Positions 55,598 to 63,988 of a stretch of DNA of 64,000 nt are shown here, one piece after another; within the stretch, counting starts at the first letter, position 1; each line of letters begins with the position of its first letter. Source of the stretch: Mycolicibacterium wolinskyi (GTDB taxonomy: Bacteria > Actinomycetota > Actinomycetes > Mycobacteriales > Mycobacteriaceae); NCBI RefSeq assembly GCF_002101965.1, contig NZ_LQQA01000012.1, forward strand, positions 1-64,000, read 5' to 3'. The notes beneath the pieces were generated by a model. It saw only the letters and a list, made by a program, of their open reading frames with translations. It was not told the DNA's origin and ran no database searches. Made by a program: the position numbers and the translations under genes.

Positions 55598-56574
55598 TCA
55601 GAATCGTTCGAAAGACTGTGCCGTGTAGGTGATTCTGGTGTTGCCGCCCGGGGTGGTCTCGGTTTTCATGATGGCCTGGACACGGATGCGCTCGCCGACG
55701 GCCAGGGCTCGGGTTTGGCTGGGGTCGGCGCGGCCGAGCTTGACGGTGACCGCATCCCCGTCGTCTCTTGTTGGATCACCCAGGAACTCACCGCGGAGAC
55801 CGTGAGGTATTCGCCGACGATGGTCACCGGTTGTTCGTCGAGTTTGGCGTGTTCGACGACGTAAGCCATATGACGCGCAGCGCGAGCGGTCACGCTGACC
55901 CGTCGTGTCGACCGTGACGGCTGGCGCCAGTCGACGTCGATGTCGAATCCGGCGCGCTCCAACGTTTTTGCCAAGTCCCGCACCGCCGAGGCCGTACGCG
56001 GTCCCATGTCGCCAAGTTGGTGGACGAAGGCGGACTGCTCGGGAACCGGGCCAATGTCGTTGCCCGCTGTGAACACATCGATGGCAGCGCCGACAGCCGT
56101 ATCGAGCATCTGGTCGTGGGTCTCGAATTCATCGAGCATCCCCGGCGCGCCCGCCTCTTCGGCCGGCGAAAGAGCCGGGGTCAACGTCAGGATGATCGAT
56201 CCGGGCGCCGGGGTTGCGGTCAGGAGTAGGTCGGTGCGACGTTTGACATCGGCATTGGGTTTCTTGCCCAACGCTTTATCACCGGATTGTGCCGCACCGA
56301 CGGCGGTAGCGAGGCGTTGAAAGCCGGTCATGACCCGAGCTACCTCATTGACTTTGGCTGACGACCCGGTGACCCCGCCGCCGGTGATACGAATATTGCC
56401 CCGGGAGGACAAGGCGCGTCCCAAGGGGTCGGCGTCGGTCAGTGCCTCGATCCCAATCCGGGACAAGTCGTCGGCGGTGGTCCAGTCCGGCACGCGCTCA
56501 TCGATGCCGGGGGCGCTCATGGCGGCCACGATCGCCGATTCCATCCTATCGAGGTCGTCGTCACCAATAGCCAC
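55598..56574 (-). CDS. Hypothetical plasmid protein, frameshifted near its end
   Basis: GTG 56574 starts VAIGDDDLDRMESAIVAAM. The frame is good to about 55795 (VGEYLTVSA), then must change frame to continue as EFLGDPTRDDGDAVTVKL and end TAQSFERF at 55598. The C-terminus looks like an OB-type or beta-barrel fold; no family recognised. It overlaps the upstream small gene by 14 bases and is translationally coupled to it. Confidence 0.55.
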
Positions 56575-56827
56575 CGATGACCACCTCCACATACCCTCGT
56601 CGCGGCACCGCATCCTCACGCACCGGCGCGGCTCCCCGCGGGCCGGACGCGACACGCTGCAGCAGGTCATCGACCTCGCCGCGGCGCGTCGTGTACTGGA
56701 CGAAGTACTTATCGCGGTTTCGCATGTCGGGCTGACAATGCCAGGCCGCCAACGCAGTATCCACCTTCACACCGACAGCACGGCGCACCTCACCCGGTAA
56801 CGCGAACGCCCGCAACAACTTCGCCAC
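56561..56827 (-). CDS. Hypothetical small protein, promoter side cut by IS
   Basis: 88 aa from a GTG at 56827 whose first base is the outermost base of the IS256 target duplication. Beyond the duplication the original sequence has an in-frame TAA, so the reading frame itself is not split. The insertion removed its natural upstream region. Basic, no family recognised. Coupled to the next gene. Confidence 0.5.
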   Translation of the reverse strand: MAKLLRAFALPGEVRRAVGVKVDTALAAWHCQPDMRNRDKYFVQYTTRRGEVDDLLQRVASGPRGAAPVREDAVPRRGYVEVVIGGYW

Positions 56828-56834
56828 CGCCGGA
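56827..56834. repeat. Target-site duplication, left copy
   Basis: CCGCCGGA directly before the left inverted repeat; identical to 58274-58281. Confidence 0.9.
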
Positions 56835-58273
56835 GGGACTGTCGCAGTAACGGTGTAAGTGGCCTAACGGCCCCCGGTGTGTCGGTGGGCGGAAAGGTCA
56901 CGAAATGACCGAGACTGTCGTGGCTGTGGAGCCATCGCAGAACCCTGATCAAGACGAGGCCGCTGCGGCGGCGATCGAGGTATCCGACGCTCGAGCAGTC
57001 GATGAACTTGAAGTCGCCCGGGAGTTGGTGCGCCAGGCCCGCGAAGCCGGGGTGGCGCTGACCGGCCCGGGTGGATTGCTCAAGGCGATGACCAAGACGG
57101 TCATCGAAACCGCCTTGGACGAGGAACTGTCCGAGCACCTCGGCTATGACCGACACGACCCGACTGGGTATGGAAGTGGCAATTCCCGCAACGGAACTCG
57201 TAGCAAAACCGTTCTGACCGATTCCTGCGGCAGCATCGACATCGACGTGCCCCGCGATCGTGCGGGCACCTTCGAACCGCACATCGTCAAGAAGCGCCAA
57301 CGCCGCCTGACCGACGTCGACGAGGTGATCCTGTCGCTGTATGCCCGTGGGCTCACCACCGGGGAAATCAGCGCCCATTTCGCCGACATCTACGGCGCCG
57401 AGGTCTCCAAGGACACCATCAGCCGGATCACCGACCGCGTCGTCGAGGAGATGACTACCTGGCACACCCGCCCGCTGGAGAGGGTGTATGCCGCGGTGTT
57501 CATCGATGCGCTGCACGTCAAGATCCGTGACGGCCAGGTCGGTCCCAGGCCGATCTACGCTGCCATCGGCGTTGATCTCAACGGCCGCCGCGACGTGCTG
57601 GGGATGTGGGCCGGTGAGGGCGACGGGGAATCGGCCAAGTATTGGCTGTCGGTGCTCACCGAGCTCAAGAACCGCGGCGTGGCCGACATCTTCTTCCTGG
57701 TCTGCGACGGGCTCAAGGGACTGCCGCAATCGGTCGGCGCGGCGTTTCCCGACACCGTGGTCCAGACGTGTGTCATTCACCTAATCCGCGGCACGTTCCG
57801 CTACGCCGGCCGCCAGCACCGCGATGCGATCGCCAAGGCCATCAAGCCGATCTACACCGCGGTCAACGCCGAGGGCGCCGCGACGGCGTTGGATGCGTTC
57901 GATGCGGAGTGGGGCAACCGCTATCCAGCGGCAATTCGGTTGTGGCGCAACGCCTGGAGTGAGTTCATCCCGTTCCTGGACTACGACACCGAGATAAGGA
58001 AGGTGATCTGTTCGACCAACGCCATCGAATCCCTAAACGCCCGCTACCGTCGTGCGATCCGGGCCCGCGGACACTTCCCGAACGAGCAGGCAGCCATGAA
58101 ATGCCTATACTTGGTCACCCGGTCGCTGGACCCGACCGGGACCGGTCAAAAGCGATGGACGATGCGCTGGAAACCAGCGCTGAACGCCTTCGCGATCACC
58201 TTCGCCGACCGCATGCCGGGAAGCGAAACCACCTAACCGAAGATGCCGCTTACACCGTTAATCGGACAGTCCC
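56835..58273. mobile_element. IS256-family insertion sequence, complete
   Basis: 1439 bp. 29-bp terminal inverted repeats (56835-56863 and 58245-58273) begin GGGACTGTC and share GGTGTAAG, with four mismatches. An 8-bp target duplication flanks it, so the insertion is intact and recent enough to keep its scar. Confidence 0.95.
56905..58236 (+). CDS. IS256-family transposase
   Basis: 443 aa. Mutator/IS256 transposase with DDE residues Asp201 (FIDALHVKIRD), Asp in LVCDGLKGL and Glu in STNAIESLNARYR. N-terminal HTH region with HLGYDRHD. The ATG at 56905 lies 42 bases inside the left repeat. Appears functional. Confidence 0.95.
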   Translation: MTETVVAVEPSQNPDQDEAAAAAIEVSDARAVDELEVARELVRQAREAGVALTGPGGLLKAMTKTVIETALDEELSEHLGYDRHDPTGYGSGNSRNGTRSKTVLTDSCGSIDIDVPRDRAGTFEPHIVKKRQRRLTDVDEVILSLYARGLTTGEISAHFADIYGAEVSKDTISRITDRVVEEMTTWHTRPLERVYAAVFIDALHVKIRDGQVGPRPIYAAIGVDLNGRRDVLGMWAGEGDGESAKYWLSVLTELKNRGVADIFFLVCDGLKGLPQSVGAAFPDTVVQTCVIHLIRGTFRYAGRQHRDAIAKAIKPIYTAVNAEGAATALDAFDAEWGNRYPAAIRLWRNAWSEFIPFLDYDTEIRKVICSTNAIESLNARYRRAIRARGHFPNEQAAMKCLYLVTRSLDPTGTGQKRWTMRWKPALNAFAITFADRMPGSETT

Positions 58274-58281
58274 CCGCCGGA
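58274..58281. repeat. Target-site duplication, right copy
   Basis: CCGCCGGA directly after the right inverted repeat. Confidence 0.9.
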
Positions 58282-58372
58282 TCGAGTTATCTGGGGTCTG
58301 ATTTGGGTGTGTATTGATGTTCCCGCTTAGGTGATGTGGCGTGACTTTCCGTTAGCGGGAACAGGGGGAATC

Positions 58373-58579
58373 GTGATTGTTCCCGCTAACGAGTTGGCCG
58401 CGGCGGGGCTGTTGTCGGATGGAACCGGTTGTCTCGGTGGCGCGTCTAACTCAGTTGTGGATGGTGAGGAACGCCAGGCGCTGGTGGACGAAGGTCTTGA
58501 TCCCGACGACTCGGCGGTGGTGGCGGCAATCGATTTGGTGCGGTGGGAGTTGTCGCTGCTGTTTGGTCAGGACGGCTGA
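58373..58579 (+). CDS. Hypothetical small protein
   Basis: 68 aa from GTG 58373, preceded by GGGGGA. Acidic, with PANELAAAGLLSDG and a helical C-terminus (AAIDLVRWELSLLF). It overlaps the convergent ArsC-like gene by 13 bases. No family recognised; possibly antitoxin-sized but nothing supports that. Confidence 0.4.
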   Translation: MIVPANELAAAGLLSDGTGCLGGASNSVVDGEERQALVDEGLDPDDSAVVAAIDLVRWELSLLFGQDG

Positions 58580-58989
58580 GCGGCGAGTTCGTTGGCGAGG
58601 TCTTTGACGCGGGTGTTTATGTCGTCGCGGATGATGCGCATGCGGTCGATGCCGTCGATGCCGCGCAGGGAGGGTTCGTCGGTGTCCCAGCGTTGGATGC
58701 GGGTGCTGGGGTGCTGCGCCTCGTTGAGGTGGGCTTGGCTGCCGACGATGACGACGAGGTCGGCGTTGTCGATCATCTGGTCGGTGAGTTGGGTCGGTTG
58801 ATGGCTACTGATGTCGACGCCTACTTCGGCGAGCACTTGGGCGGAGAGATCGTTGACTGCGGTCTTGGCGTGCGTGCCGGCCGAGGCGACGTGGATGTTG
58901 GGGCCGGTCACCTGGCGCATGAGCCCGGCGGCCATGACGGATTTTCCGGCGTTGCTGACGCAGACGAACAACACAGATGTCTCTGCCAT
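58567..58989 (-). CDS. LMW-PTP-family arsenate reductase-like protein with CX5K site
   Basis: 140 aa from ATG 58989. LMW phosphatase fold with FVCVSNAGKS: the P-loop Arg of CX5R is Lys16. Family relatives with this K are known in actinobacteria, but I cannot say they reduce arsenate. The final DDINTRVKDLANEL helix is typical. It is the last gene of the ars operon. Confidence 0.8.
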   Translation of the reverse strand: MAETSVLFVCVSNAGKSVMAAGLMRQVTGPNIHVASAGTHAKTAVNDLSAQVLAEVGVDISSHQPTQLTDQMIDNADLVVIVGSQAHLNEAQHPSTRIQRWDTDEPSLRGIDGIDRMRIIRDDINTRVKDLANELAAQPS

Positions 58990-59015
58990 AGTTGGTGTGT
59001 CCCTGGTGTTCGGGG

Positions 59016-59684
59016 TTATCGGGTGCGGGGCACGTTCAGCTCGGCCAGCAGCCGGCGGACGCGTTCGTCGATGTCGTCGCGGATGGGGCGCACGGCGTCG
59101 AGGCCTTGGCCGGCCGGGTCGGGGAGTTCCCAGTTTTCGTAGCGTTTTCCGGGGAAGATCGGGCATGCGTCGCCGCAGCCCATGGTGATGACGACGTCGG
59201 CGGCCTGGACGATTTCGTCGGTCCAGGGTTTGGGGTATTCGCCGGTGATGTCGATGCCGACTTCGTGCATGGCTTCGATGGCGGCGGGGTTGATCTCGTT
59301 GCCGGGTTCGGATCCACCCGACCAGGCGATCGCCTGGTCGCCGGCGTAGTGGGTGAAGTAGCCCAGCGCCATTTGGGAGCGGCCGGCGTTGTGGGTGCAC
59401 AGGAACAGCACGGTGGGTTTGCCGTCGTTGATGTGGCCTTCGACCCGTGCCAGGGCGTGGAGGCGTTGGCGGGCGAAGCGTTCGGCGAGCAGGGGCAGGA
59501 AGTTGGGAATAGTGGCGCGGCCGGCGAATTGGTCGTACGAGGTGTGTAGGAACCGTTCGATGGTTTCGGTGCCGAAGGTGTCGGCGAAGTCGGTTTCCAG
59601 CCGGGTCGCCGCGGTGCGCAGCGCGAGTTTCTGGTCGATGGAGAGGTCGTGGCGCAGCTGGTGGGTGACGGGGCTGTCAGTCAT
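59016..59684 (-). CDS. arsC: Arsenate reductase ArsC (LMW-PTP type) with helical N-terminus
   Basis: 222 aa from ATG 59684. The first ~85 residues are a helical domain (LETDFADTFGTETIERFL). The rest is an LMW-PTP domain with Cys96-X5-Arg102 (CTHNAGRS) and the DACPIFPGK motif. It reduces arsenate, in actinobacteria with mycothiol and mycoredoxin or thioredoxin. It overlaps acr3 by four bases. Confidence 0.92.
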   Translation of the reverse strand: MTDSPVTHQLRHDLSIDQKLALRTAATRLETDFADTFGTETIERFLHTSYDQFAGRATIPNFLPLLAERFARQRLHALARVEGHINDGKPTVLFLCTHNAGRSQMALGYFTHYAGDQAIAWSGGSEPGNEINPAAIEAMHEVGIDITGEYPKPWTDEIVQAADVVITMGCGDACPIFPGKRYENWELPDPAGQGLDAVRPIRDDIDERVRRLLAELNVPRTR

Positions 59685-60796
59685 GGCGTGGTGTCCGTTC
59701 TCGTCGTCGAGCCGGTGGTGGGCAGGTGTTGGGAGGTGTGGTGGCGGAACCGCTTGCGCAGCGCCAGGGAGACGTAGACCAGGGCGACGAGCACCGGCAC
59801 TTCGATCAATGGGCCGACCACCCCGGCGAGGGCTTGGCCGGAGGTGGCGCCGTAGGTGGCGATCGCCACGGCGATGGCGAGTTCGAAGTTGTTGCCGGCG
59901 GCGGTGAACGCCAGGGTGGTGGTGCGCTCGTAGCCGAGATCGAGCAGGGTGCCGAGGAGGTAGCCGCCGCCCCACATGATGGCGAAGTACGCCAACAACG
60001 GCAGGGCGATGCGGGCCACGTCCCATGGTTGGTGGGTGATCTGATCGCCTTGCAGGGCAAAGAGAATCACGATGGTGAACAGCAGGCCGTAGAGCGCCCA
60101 CGGTCCGATCCGTGGCAGGAACTTGGTTTCGTACCAGGTGCGGCCCTTAGTGCGTTCTCCGATGCGTCGGGAGAGGTAGCCGGCGGCCAGGGGGATGCCG
60201 AGGAAGATGAATACGGATTTGGCGATCTGCCAGGGTGAGGTGTCGATGGTGGTCTGCTCGAGGCCGAGCCAGCCGGGCAGCACGGAGAGGTAGAACCAGC
60301 CCAGCATGGCGAACATGATGACCTGGAAGATCGAGTTCAAGGCCACGAGGACGGCGGCGGCTTCGCGGTCGCCGCAGGCCAGGTCGTTCCAGATGATGAC
60401 CATGGCGATGCAGCGGGCCAGCCCGACGATGATCAGGCCGGTGCGGTATTCGGGAAGATCCGGTAGCAGCAGCCAGGCCAACGCGAACATCAACGCCGGG
60501 CCGAGCACCCAATTCAGGATCAGCGAGGAGAGCAGAAGTTTGCGGTCGCCGGTGACGGTGTCGAGCCGGTCGTAGCGGACTTTGGCCAAGACCGGATACA
60601 TCATGATCAGCAGGCCGAGGGCGATGGGCAGTGAAATGCCGTCGATCTGAACGCTTTCCAGTGCGGTGTTCAGGCCGGGGATCCAGCGGCCAAGCAGCAG
60701 CCCGGCGACCATCGCGGCGCCGATCCAGACCGGTAGGAACCGGTCGAGGGTGGAGAGCTTGCCGACCACCGGCGCCGCGGTGGTGGTGTCGGTCAT
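59681..60796 (-). CDS. acr3: Arsenite efflux transporter Acr3
   Basis: 371 aa from ATG 60796 with ten helices. The functional Cys is in WNDLACGDRE and FTAAGNNFELAIA is present. Acr3 exports arsenite using the proton gradient. It overlaps arsR and arsC by four bases each, so one operon. Confidence 0.93.
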   Translation of the reverse strand: MTDTTTAAPVVGKLSTLDRFLPVWIGAAMVAGLLLGRWIPGLNTALESVQIDGISLPIALGLLIMMYPVLAKVRYDRLDTVTGDRKLLLSSLILNWVLGPALMFALAWLLLPDLPEYRTGLIIVGLARCIAMVIIWNDLACGDREAAAVLVALNSIFQVIMFAMLGWFYLSVLPGWLGLEQTTIDTSPWQIAKSVFIFLGIPLAAGYLSRRIGERTKGRTWYETKFLPRIGPWALYGLLFTIVILFALQGDQITHQPWDVARIALPLLAYFAIMWGGGYLLGTLLDLGYERTTTLAFTAAGNNFELAIAVAIATYGATSGQALAGVVGPLIEVPVLVALVYVSLALRKRFRHHTSQHLPTTGSTTRTDTTP

Positions 60797-61161
60797 GCCG
60801 AGACTCCCGCCGTGGTGCCGAGCAGGACGGTCAGGCTGGCCAGGGCGTCGGGCACGACTGCGTAATACACCCATGAGGCTCGGCGCTCCGAGGTCAGCAG
60901 TCCGGCGTCGCGCAGCACCTTGAGGTGATGGCTGATGGTGGGTTGGGAGACCTCGATGTCGGCGGAGATGTCGCAGACGCAGGCCTCGCCGCCGGCGTGG
61001 CTGGCGATCGCCGAAAACAGTTGCAGCCGCACCGGATCGGCCAGGGATTTGAGCTTGACCGCCATATCAGCGGCGGCGGTGGCCGTCAGGGGTTCGCGCA
61101 GCAGCGCCCCGGGCGGGCAACACGCGTCCGGATCGGCCAACAACTCCCGCGATTTCGACAT
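60793..61161 (-). CDS. arsR: ArsR-family arsenic repressor (operon copy)
   Basis: 122 aa. Winged helix (VSQPTISHHLKVLRDAG) with the metal site in GEACVCDI and a further Cys pair at DACCPP. The start codon lies four bases from an inverted repeat operator, suggesting a near-leaderless mRNA. It controls arsR-acr3-arsC-arsC2. Confidence 0.92.
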   Translation of the reverse strand: MSKSRELLADPDACCPPGALLREPLTATAAADMAVKLKSLADPVRLQLFSAIASHAGGEACVCDISADIEVSQPTISHHLKVLRDAGLLTSERRASWVYYAVVPDALASLTVLLGTTAGVSA

Positions 61162-61164
61162 ACA

Positions 61165-61184
61165 TCGATATTGACGGTTATCGA
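61165..61184. promoter_or_regulatory. ArsR operator
   Basis: TCGATA-N8-TATCGA inverted repeat directly upstream of arsR. Confidence 0.7.
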
Positions 61185-61236
61185 ATCAGTGGTCAAGTGA
61201 ACGTGTGGTGAACACACCCTGGGCGCCGGTAATCGT

Positions 61237-62496
61237 TTAGTCGCGGACGCGGTGAGCCGGCTGGGCGGCGGCCGTGGCGGGCGGGGTGTGGGCGTCGGTG
61301 AGGTGGGTGGGGGTGGCGGCCAGGCTGATCAGGGTTGCCAGGATCGCCACGGCGCCGAGGACCAGGAACATGGGGGCGTAGCCGCCGAGCAGGCTGGCCA
61401 GCGCGGCGCCGATCCAGGGGCCCAGGGCGGTGGTGAGGGTGACCGGGGCGGCCAGCACGGCGCTGAGGTGACCGTAATGGGTGGTGCCCCACCGGTCGGT
61501 GACGGCGGTGGCCTGCACCAGAGTCAGGATGCCGCGGGCGAAACCGGCTACCACGGTGACGATCACCAGCGCCAGCAGTGAGGTGAACACCCCGAGCAGG
61601 GCGGTGCTGACTGCGATCGCAGCCAGAATCACCGCGGTGCGGGTCCGCACGCTCAGCCGGCGCACCAGCGTCCCGTAGCCCAGCCGGCCCAGAACTTGGC
61701 CGGCGCCCCCGAGGCCCAATGCGAGGGCGGCGGCCTGGGTGCTGATGCCGCGTTCGGCCATCAGCGGCACCAGGTTGACGATGATGGCGTAGGAGGCGCA
61801 GGCGCCCAGCGCGATCGCCGCGGTCAGCGCCAGGAATGGCAGGCTGCGGGTGGTGCGGGTCGGCGACTCGGCGTGATGCGGGTGCGGGGCCGGGGGCCAG
61901 GGGTGGCGCAGCCCGAAGAAATGGGCCGGGATGGTGAGCACCGCGAGGGCGGCGGCCAGCACGAGATAGGTGCCACGCCAATCCAGGTGATCGGCGAGGG
62001 TGGCGGTCAGCGGGGCGAACACGGTGCTGGCCAGCCCCGCCACCAATGTGAGCACCGTCAGTGCTCGGACGTGGTGTGGTCCGTGCCAGCGGGTCAATGC
62101 GGCGAACGCCGGCTGATAGAGCACCGCGCCCATCGCCGTCCCGGCCGCGATCCAGGAGGCCACGAACCACGCCAGGCTGGGGGCGAGTGCCACCCCGACT
62201 AGTGCCAGCGGGCCCAGGACTGAGCCGAGGGTCATCACCGCGTGTGGGCCGTGGTGGTCGATCCAGCGGCCCACCCCGATCCCCACCAGTGCCGAGGTGA
62301 CCAGGGCGGCCGAGAACGCCGCGGTGACCGCTGGTGGTGACCAGCCGGTCTTTTCGGTGATGCGCACCGAGAGCACCGTGAACGCGTAATACAGCACACC
62401 CCAGCTGGTGATCTGGGTCAGGCACAATGCCGCCAAGATCGCGCGCCGGGCGGCCGCGCTGGGCGTGAGCGCCTGTCGTGCTGGTGGATTCGTCAC
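61237..62496 (-). CDS. MFS transporter of the arsenic locus
   Basis: 419 aa with twelve helices and an MFS loop GVGRWIDHHGPHAV. It follows the ArsI/CadI gene on the same strand (113 bases apart). MFS genes in ars loci export organoarsenicals or arsenite; the substrate is not given by sequence. Confidence 0.82.
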   Translation of the reverse strand: MTNPPARQALTPSAAARRAILAALCLTQITSWGVLYYAFTVLSVRITEKTGWSPPAVTAAFSAALVTSALVGIGVGRWIDHHGPHAVMTLGSVLGPLALVGVALAPSLAWFVASWIAAGTAMGAVLYQPAFAALTRWHGPHHVRALTVLTLVAGLASTVFAPLTATLADHLDWRGTYLVLAAALAVLTIPAHFFGLRHPWPPAPHPHHAESPTRTTRSLPFLALTAAIALGACASYAIIVNLVPLMAERGISTQAAALALGLGGAGQVLGRLGYGTLVRRLSVRTRTAVILAAIAVSTALLGVFTSLLALVIVTVVAGFARGILTLVQATAVTDRWGTTHYGHLSAVLAAPVTLTTALGPWIGAALASLLGGYAPMFLVLGAVAILATLISLAATPTHLTDAHTPPATAAAQPAHRVRD

Positions 62497-62609
62497 GCCA
62501 CCGGCCCAACTGGGTCAGCCATCATCCCCCTCGTCCATGCCTGGCGCCGGTGGGGTTCCCACGGTCACATGGTGGTGGCCCCGCCCGGCTCCCGGTCGCC
62601 ACGCCGGCG

Positions 62610-63101
62610 TCAGCAGCAGGACGCGGCCTTCGCCGTGGCCGGCGTGTCGGTGGCCGCGGCGGTGCCGCCGCAACACACCCCACCCTTGTCGTCGCCGGCT
62701 GATTCGTCGAGGTGCTGGGGGCTGGTGCCGAACGTCTCGGAGTCGGCCAGCACGGTGTAGACCTCCCACTTCTCCCCGGCCGGGCCGGTCACCCACACCT
62801 TGTCCTGGGTGGCGAAGCAACACGTGGTGCCGATCTCCTCATCGGTGAACAGGCCCTCGCCGGTCAGGCGGGCGATCTCGGCGTGCACTTTCTCGCTGGA
62901 CTCCACCTCCACCCCGAGGTGGTTGATGGTGCCGCCTTTACCGGGGTTTTCCAGCAGCACCAGCTTCAACGCTGGCTCGGCGATCGCGAAGTTGGCGTAG
63001 CCGGGCTTCACCTTGGCCGGCTCAGTGCCAAACAGCTTGCTGTAGAACGTGATCGCCTCGTCGAGATCATCGACGTTGAGGGCGAGCTGAACACGGGACA
63101 T
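62610..63101 (-). CDS. ArsI/CadI-type glyoxalase-fold protein
   Basis: 163 aa. VOC/glyoxalase fold (SRVQLALNVDDLDEAITFY) with the vicinal pair TTCCFA and a C-terminal tail with VCCGG and ASCC. ArsI cleaves the carbon-arsenic bond of trivalent methylarsenicals using such Cys pairs; CadI is its cadmium-induced mycobacterial homologue. Divergent from arsR copy 2 across a shared operator. Confidence 0.88.
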   Translation of the reverse strand: MSRVQLALNVDDLDEAITFYSKLFGTEPAKVKPGYANFAIAEPALKLVLLENPGKGGTINHLGVEVESSEKVHAEIARLTGEGLFTDEEIGTTCCFATQDKVWVTGPAGEKWEVYTVLADSETFGTSPQHLDESAGDDKGGVCCGGTAAATDTPATAKAASCC

Positions 63102-63124
63102 GATCCACCTCCACTAGGCGTGAG

Positions 63125-63177
63125 ACATATATCGAACTGACGCGTCACCGTCAGAATGCCACCTTTTCGATATATGT
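63125..63177. promoter_or_regulatory. Divergent ArsR operator pair
   Basis: ACATATATCGAA (63125-63136) and TTCGATATATGT (63166-63177) are perfect 12-bp inverted copies with 29 bases between. One copy faces the cadI-type gene, the other the arsR. Confidence 0.75.
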
Positions 63178-63202
63178 CAAGAGTTGTGGCAGGATGGGTG
63201 TC

Positions 63203-63562
63203 ATGCCCAAAGCGCTGCCCGTGATCGACATGTCCGCCCCGGTGTGCTGCGCCCCGGTGGCCGCCGGGCCGCTCAGTGACGCAGATGCTCTGCAGGTGGC
63301 GATGCGGCTCAAGGCGCTGGCCGATCCGGTGCGGGTGAAGATCATGTCGCTGCTGTTCAGCTCGGGCCAGGCGGAGGAGACCAGCGGCGATCTGGCCGCG
63401 GTGCTCGATCTGGCCGAGTCGACGGTCAGTCATCATCTGGGTCAGCTGCGCAAGGCCGGGTTGGTGATCTCCGAGCGGCGCGGCATGAACGTTTTTCACC
63501 GGGTGAAACCTGAAGCGCTGCAGGCTTTGTGTGTGGTGCTCGATCCCACTTGCTGCCAGTGA
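63203..63562 (+). CDS. arsR: ArsR-family repressor (cadI-linked copy)
   Basis: 119 aa from ATG 63203. Winged helix (LAESTVSHHLGQLRKAG) with Cys pairs at both ends (APVCCAP near the N-terminus, DPTCCQ at the C-terminus) and none in the recognition helix region. This matches the mycobacterial arsR next to cadI. Divergent from the gene it likely controls. Confidence 0.9.
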   Translation: MPKALPVIDMSAPVCCAPVAAGPLSDADALQVAMRLKALADPVRVKIMSLLFSSGQAEETSGDLAAVLDLAESTVSHHLGQLRKAGLVISERRGMNVFHRVKPEALQALCVVLDPTCCQ

Positions 63563-63575
63563 GCGCTGGTTGCGG

Positions 63576-63988
63576 TCAGGTGCTTTGTTCGTAGCGGCGG
63601 TCGAGTTGGCCGTAGAGCAGCTCGATGGTGGTGACCTGTTGGGCGAGAGTGGCTTTGAGTTCTCGGATCTCGTTGTCTTGGGCGGCGATTTTGCGGCGTA
63701 GGGCGGTGATGATGCTGGTGTCGCGGCCGGTGGTGGGTGGTTCGGCCGTGTCGCGGTGGTGGCGGTACTGGTCGATGACCGCGATCAGGTCGGGGTGTTT
63801 GTAGATGGTTTTGCGGGTCACGCCGGCGCGGGCGGCCACGGTCGAGACGTTGATGGTGGCGCGGGTTTTGCGCAGGTGGGCGATGGCTTTTCGATGTCGC
63901 GGCGTTTGTCGTTGCTGACCGAGTCGCGGTAGGTTTCCAGGCCGCGCAGCGCTTTGGCGGTTGGTGGCGGGGGTTTCGGGCGGTTCAT
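63576..63988 (-). pseudogene. DUF6262 (transposition/integrase-associated) protein, one-base frameshift
   Basis: ATG 63988 gives MNRPKPPPPTAKALRGLETY and reads to RRDIEK. The match then continues one base off (AIAHLRKTRATINVSTVAARAG, then VTRKTIYKHPDL) to the stop at 63576. The slip is at the A4 run (plus strand CTTTTCG near 63890). DUF6262 proteins accompany tyrosine-recombinase pairs of Tn554-like elements, so a transposon probably continues to the right. Confidence 0.65.
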
